Origin: Archilochus colubris
Taxonomy: Eukaryota > Chordata > Aves > Apodiformes > Trochilidae
DNA: 64,000 bases
NCBI GenBank assembly: GCA_023079485.1
Contig: CM041083.1
Location: forward strand, 158,046,552-158,110,551
Direction of reading: 5' to 3'
Below the pieces are notes generated by a model. The model made no database searches. It was not told where the DNA came from and saw nothing but the letters and a program-made list of their open reading frames with translations. The translations under genes and the position numbers were made by a program. Shown piece after piece: positions 61,701 to 64,000 of this stretch; the first letter of the stretch is position 1; the number at the start of each line of letters is the position of its first letter.

Positions 61701-62779
61701 TCTTTGCTTGAACTTATTTTCTCACTGGTGGCCATTAGTCAGGCTTCAGTTTCTGGCTTTTAACTGCTGATCTGGCAGACTTGCAGTCTGAATGTTGTAC
61801 AGAGAGAGTAGTGAGCAGTATGGTCTTAGTCCCTCAAAGTTTTTACTTATTATTTTATTCAAACAGCTTTGTTGTAAGATTCTTCTGATTTCCAATCTCA
61901 TCCCTGTTTGTTACCTAAAAGTGCCAAGTCTTTCTACCTGTGATTTCCAGATCCTGTAATTTTGTTTTCTGACTAATCTGAACTGTAAAGTTAGCGTATC
62001 TGTGTGTATGGTATATTTTCTTCTGGTTGTTTGGCTTTTTGTTTGGGTTTCTTGGGTTTTCTTTTGGTGGTAGTGGTTTTTTGGCCTTTTTTTTTTTTTT
62101 TTTTGTAGTTTTGTTTTTTACTGAGTAGTAAAATGGACTAAAAAAAGAACATGATAGTAATGAGGTGTGGGTAGAAGAGGATTAGAGGACTGTGTTAACT
62201 AGAGCTGTAATGGGGTGGAAATGAATTGTGTGTAAGCTGAAAGTTGGAAAAGTCCGAACAAAAAGCAGCTGCATTTGTATGGTGCAGTTTCTTCCATCAG
62301 CTGAATTTTGTGCCGAATGACACATTTTTAAAGCTTCCTTATTGTCTTGGATGGCTTGAATCTTTATCTGGTAAAGACTTCACAAAACATATTTATTCTC
62401 TACTAAAAAGTTACATTACTGAGAATCATCAATAAATCTTGCCTCTGAGTTTGGTGTGGCACTTATAGACTTGTAAGAGAAAAAGTAGGGTAAAAAACAT
62501 TATGAAATACAAGGGATTTTTTTGTCTGCCATAGCATATATTCTGCTTAAATTGATTAGGAGTAAGGGGCCCTTAATTCAGTGGAACATTAGGAAAGTAT
62601 AATTTTAAGTGCTTTATATTCTGATTTATACTCTGAAATTCTGCTTGTGTTGGTTCCCTTTGCTTAGGAGAAAAAAGTTAGGGGAATTCTGACATTTTTT
62701 TCCTCTGTGCTGCTGTTTAACATGGAGTATGGAAGGGATTTTAATTCCTCGTTCTCATGGATTTTCTGCTCTTTTTCAG
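58716..62779. other. Distal intron 1, nothing recognised
   Basis: AT-rich sequence up to the exon 2 acceptor, including an 18-T run (62087-62104) in a GT-rich patch. The 133-codon frame at 60672-61073 has no recognisable features. Confidence 0.5.
62087..62104. repeat. T18 homopolymer
   Basis: Eighteen consecutive T residues within a G/T-rich stretch. Confidence 0.95.
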
Positions 62780-62855
62780 GTGCAAAAAACTTTTTAGCAA
62801 GAAAAAATTGAAAAGGAAACAGAAGACTAAATTGAAAATAAAAACACGCAACAAG
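62780..62855 (+). CDS. MYCBP2 second coding exon
   Basis: A 76-nt exon between acceptor TTTTTCAG and donor GTAAAT. It completes the split Arg codon with its first G and then encodes 25 residues, almost all basic: CKKLFSKKKLKRKQKTKLKI followed by KTRNK. This is the lysine-rich block that follows the first exon in MYCBP2, with the KKKLKRKQK core identical to the recalled mammalian sequence and the expected length. It leaves phase 0, so exon 3 should begin with a whole codon; exon 3 is beyond the window. The basic stretch resembles a nuclear or nucleolar localisation signal, but no function is established from the sequence alone. No frame other than the one joined to exon 1 makes sense here. Confidence 0.93.
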
Positions 62856-63889
62856 GTAAATCTTTAACTACTGTGACAAATCCTGACTCAAAAATGAAAG
62901 TAATTCCAATTGACAGAAATACAAAAAAGTGTAACTAGCAATTTATTTTTTTAGAAAAGTTAATTATAGGCTGGTATAGATTATCTGTTTACTTTATTTT
63001 ACATGACTGATACCAATGTTAGTCTTGCTCACCTTTGTTTGCTACTAATGTTCAACATGAAACAATATAAATAGCATTTGTGTTTCTTCGGTTCCTAAAC
63101 TGTAAATCTAACTGAACATGTTGGTCTTATAGTTAAATTCTGTGATGCATGTATAGCCAACAGTTAGAAACTACTGCTGCAAAGAGTTCTGTCCATATAG
63201 ACTAAGGGAGAAGGGGAGCATGCATTGTCTATGGAATCCAAAGTTACTTCTGAAAATTCTTCCATAATTGAATAGGTAGTACATAGCTGTTTCTGTTAAT
63301 ATTTTTTCACCTGCATAACCCCTGCCTTCATCACTTTAAATGCATGGGAGCAATATGATAAAATTCATCATAATGTTTACATGAGGAGAAGAAATGAAGG
63401 CAGAAGCAACGGTATTTTTTAACATACTGTTCTACTGCAATCTTTCTCTGTGTAAGCCAGATTTTTGGAGGAATTTTCATGAAAAAATGCTGCAGGCATG
63501 GAGGCTTCTTCCTAGGTTCCTGTTGTAGTCAGTATAGAAAAAAATAAACTCTTTTCTGGAATAGTTCTGGAGGACAGAACCATTGAAATAGCCAGTGAAA
63601 ACACGTAGCCATCTGAATGCCCCTATAATACAAATGCACTGCAGATCAAAGTGACCATCTTATCCCTATTGGCCAAACCTCCCATAGTTACTCTATCTCG
63701 AGACAGATGACCTTGGGAGGGTGAAACCAGCCCTCTATCTCTTAGTTTGGTATTGCTTTTTTGGATACTTACCAGATTGTTCTGCTTATCTCAAGAAGTG
63801 CAGCTCCAGACCATGGTATACAAGGGTTTTATCTTCACTTCTGTTCTTAGTAATGTACAGTGAAATATTTTTGGTCCAAAATGAAATTT
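62856..63889. other. Start of MYCBP2 intron 2
   Basis: AT-rich intron with no recognised exon; the next coding exon lies to the right of the window. Confidence 0.75.
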
Positions 63890-64000
63890 TCATAGAATAG
63901 AATAGAATTGGCTGGGTTGGAAGGGACCTCAGAGATCATCGAGTCCAACCCTTTTACCACCGTTGCGGTTGCTAGACTATGGCACTGAGTGCCACATCCA
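63890..64000 (-). mobile_element. CR1 LINE 3' end, cut by the window edge
   Basis: Reverse-complement CR1 3' terminus (TCATAGAATAGAATAGAATT), then GGCTGGGTTGGAAGGGACCT and a 3' UTR nearly identical to the copy at 24478. It continues beyond the window. Confidence 0.93.

Larger units (their letters stand above)
39341..62779 (+). other. MYCBP2 intron 1 (23,439 bp)
   Basis: Bounded by donor GTAACG at 39341 and acceptor TCTGCTCTTTTTCAG ending at 62779, a strong polypyrimidine tract. It starts in the CpG island and is otherwise AT-rich with CR1 and LTR insertions. It is a phase 2 intron: the split codon AG|G encodes Arg. No other exon with a convincing match to the family was found inside it. Confidence 0.88.

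Overview
This is vertebrate, almost certainly avian, nuclear DNA. The main evidence is the density of CR1-type LINE fragments: at least a dozen carry the avian CR1 3' end with its terminal ATTCTATGAT/ATTCTGTG repeats. There are also ERVL-type LTR remnants of the kind common in birds, long AT-rich non-coding stretches, and one sharply bounded CpG island. The CR1 subfamilies at 24478-25626 and 63890-64000 look more like those of neoavian birds than of chicken, but that is an impression. There are no bacterial-style operons, and nearly all open reading frames are chance, repeat-derived or low-complexity. | Layout. 1-38,250 is intergenic. It holds AT-rich unique sequence, CR1 fragments on both strands, a degraded LTR-like repeat (9480-9945), several microsatellites, an uninterrupted 753-nt homopurine tract (27147-27899) and, 62 bp beyond it, one intact tRNA-Phe(GAA) gene (27962-28034). 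From about 38,290 to 40,700 lies a CpG island with GC boxes and a palindromic NRF1-type site. It contains the first coding exon (39048-39340) of a gene read on the + strand. The second coding exon is at 62780-62855, and the two are separated by a 23.4-kb intron that fills most of the right half. | Gene identity. The conserved core of exon 1 (RYQLLLSGKALADRYRKIYT) and the basic block of exon 2 (KKLFSKKKLKRKQKTKLKIK) align without gaps with what I recall of the N-terminus of MYCBP2 (PAM/Highwire/RPM-1 family), a giant neuronal E3 ubiquitin ligase. Only about the first 123 of roughly 4,600-4,700 residues lie here; the gene continues beyond the right edge. In human the region upstream of MYCBP2 is a long gap before SCEL, which fits the absence of coding exons in the left 38 kb. 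| Intron 1 contains a probable ERVL-type solo LTR with a 5-bp target duplication (41259-42063), a second LTR fragment (47935-48278), CR1 copies nested in or deleted relative to one another (50745-51940, 52096-52390), a very old CR1 reaching from the 3' end into the endonuclease region (57110-58715), and the 3' end of a CR1 cut by the window edge. | I found no CRISPR array, no gene cluster and no convincing new biological system. The most unusual items are the 753-nt polypurine tract beside the tRNA gene, a CR1 copy with a 5' inversion (7281-7722), a template-switch-like insertion (8651-8724), and an upstream ORF that shares the MYCBP2 reading frame and is separated from it by one stop codon.
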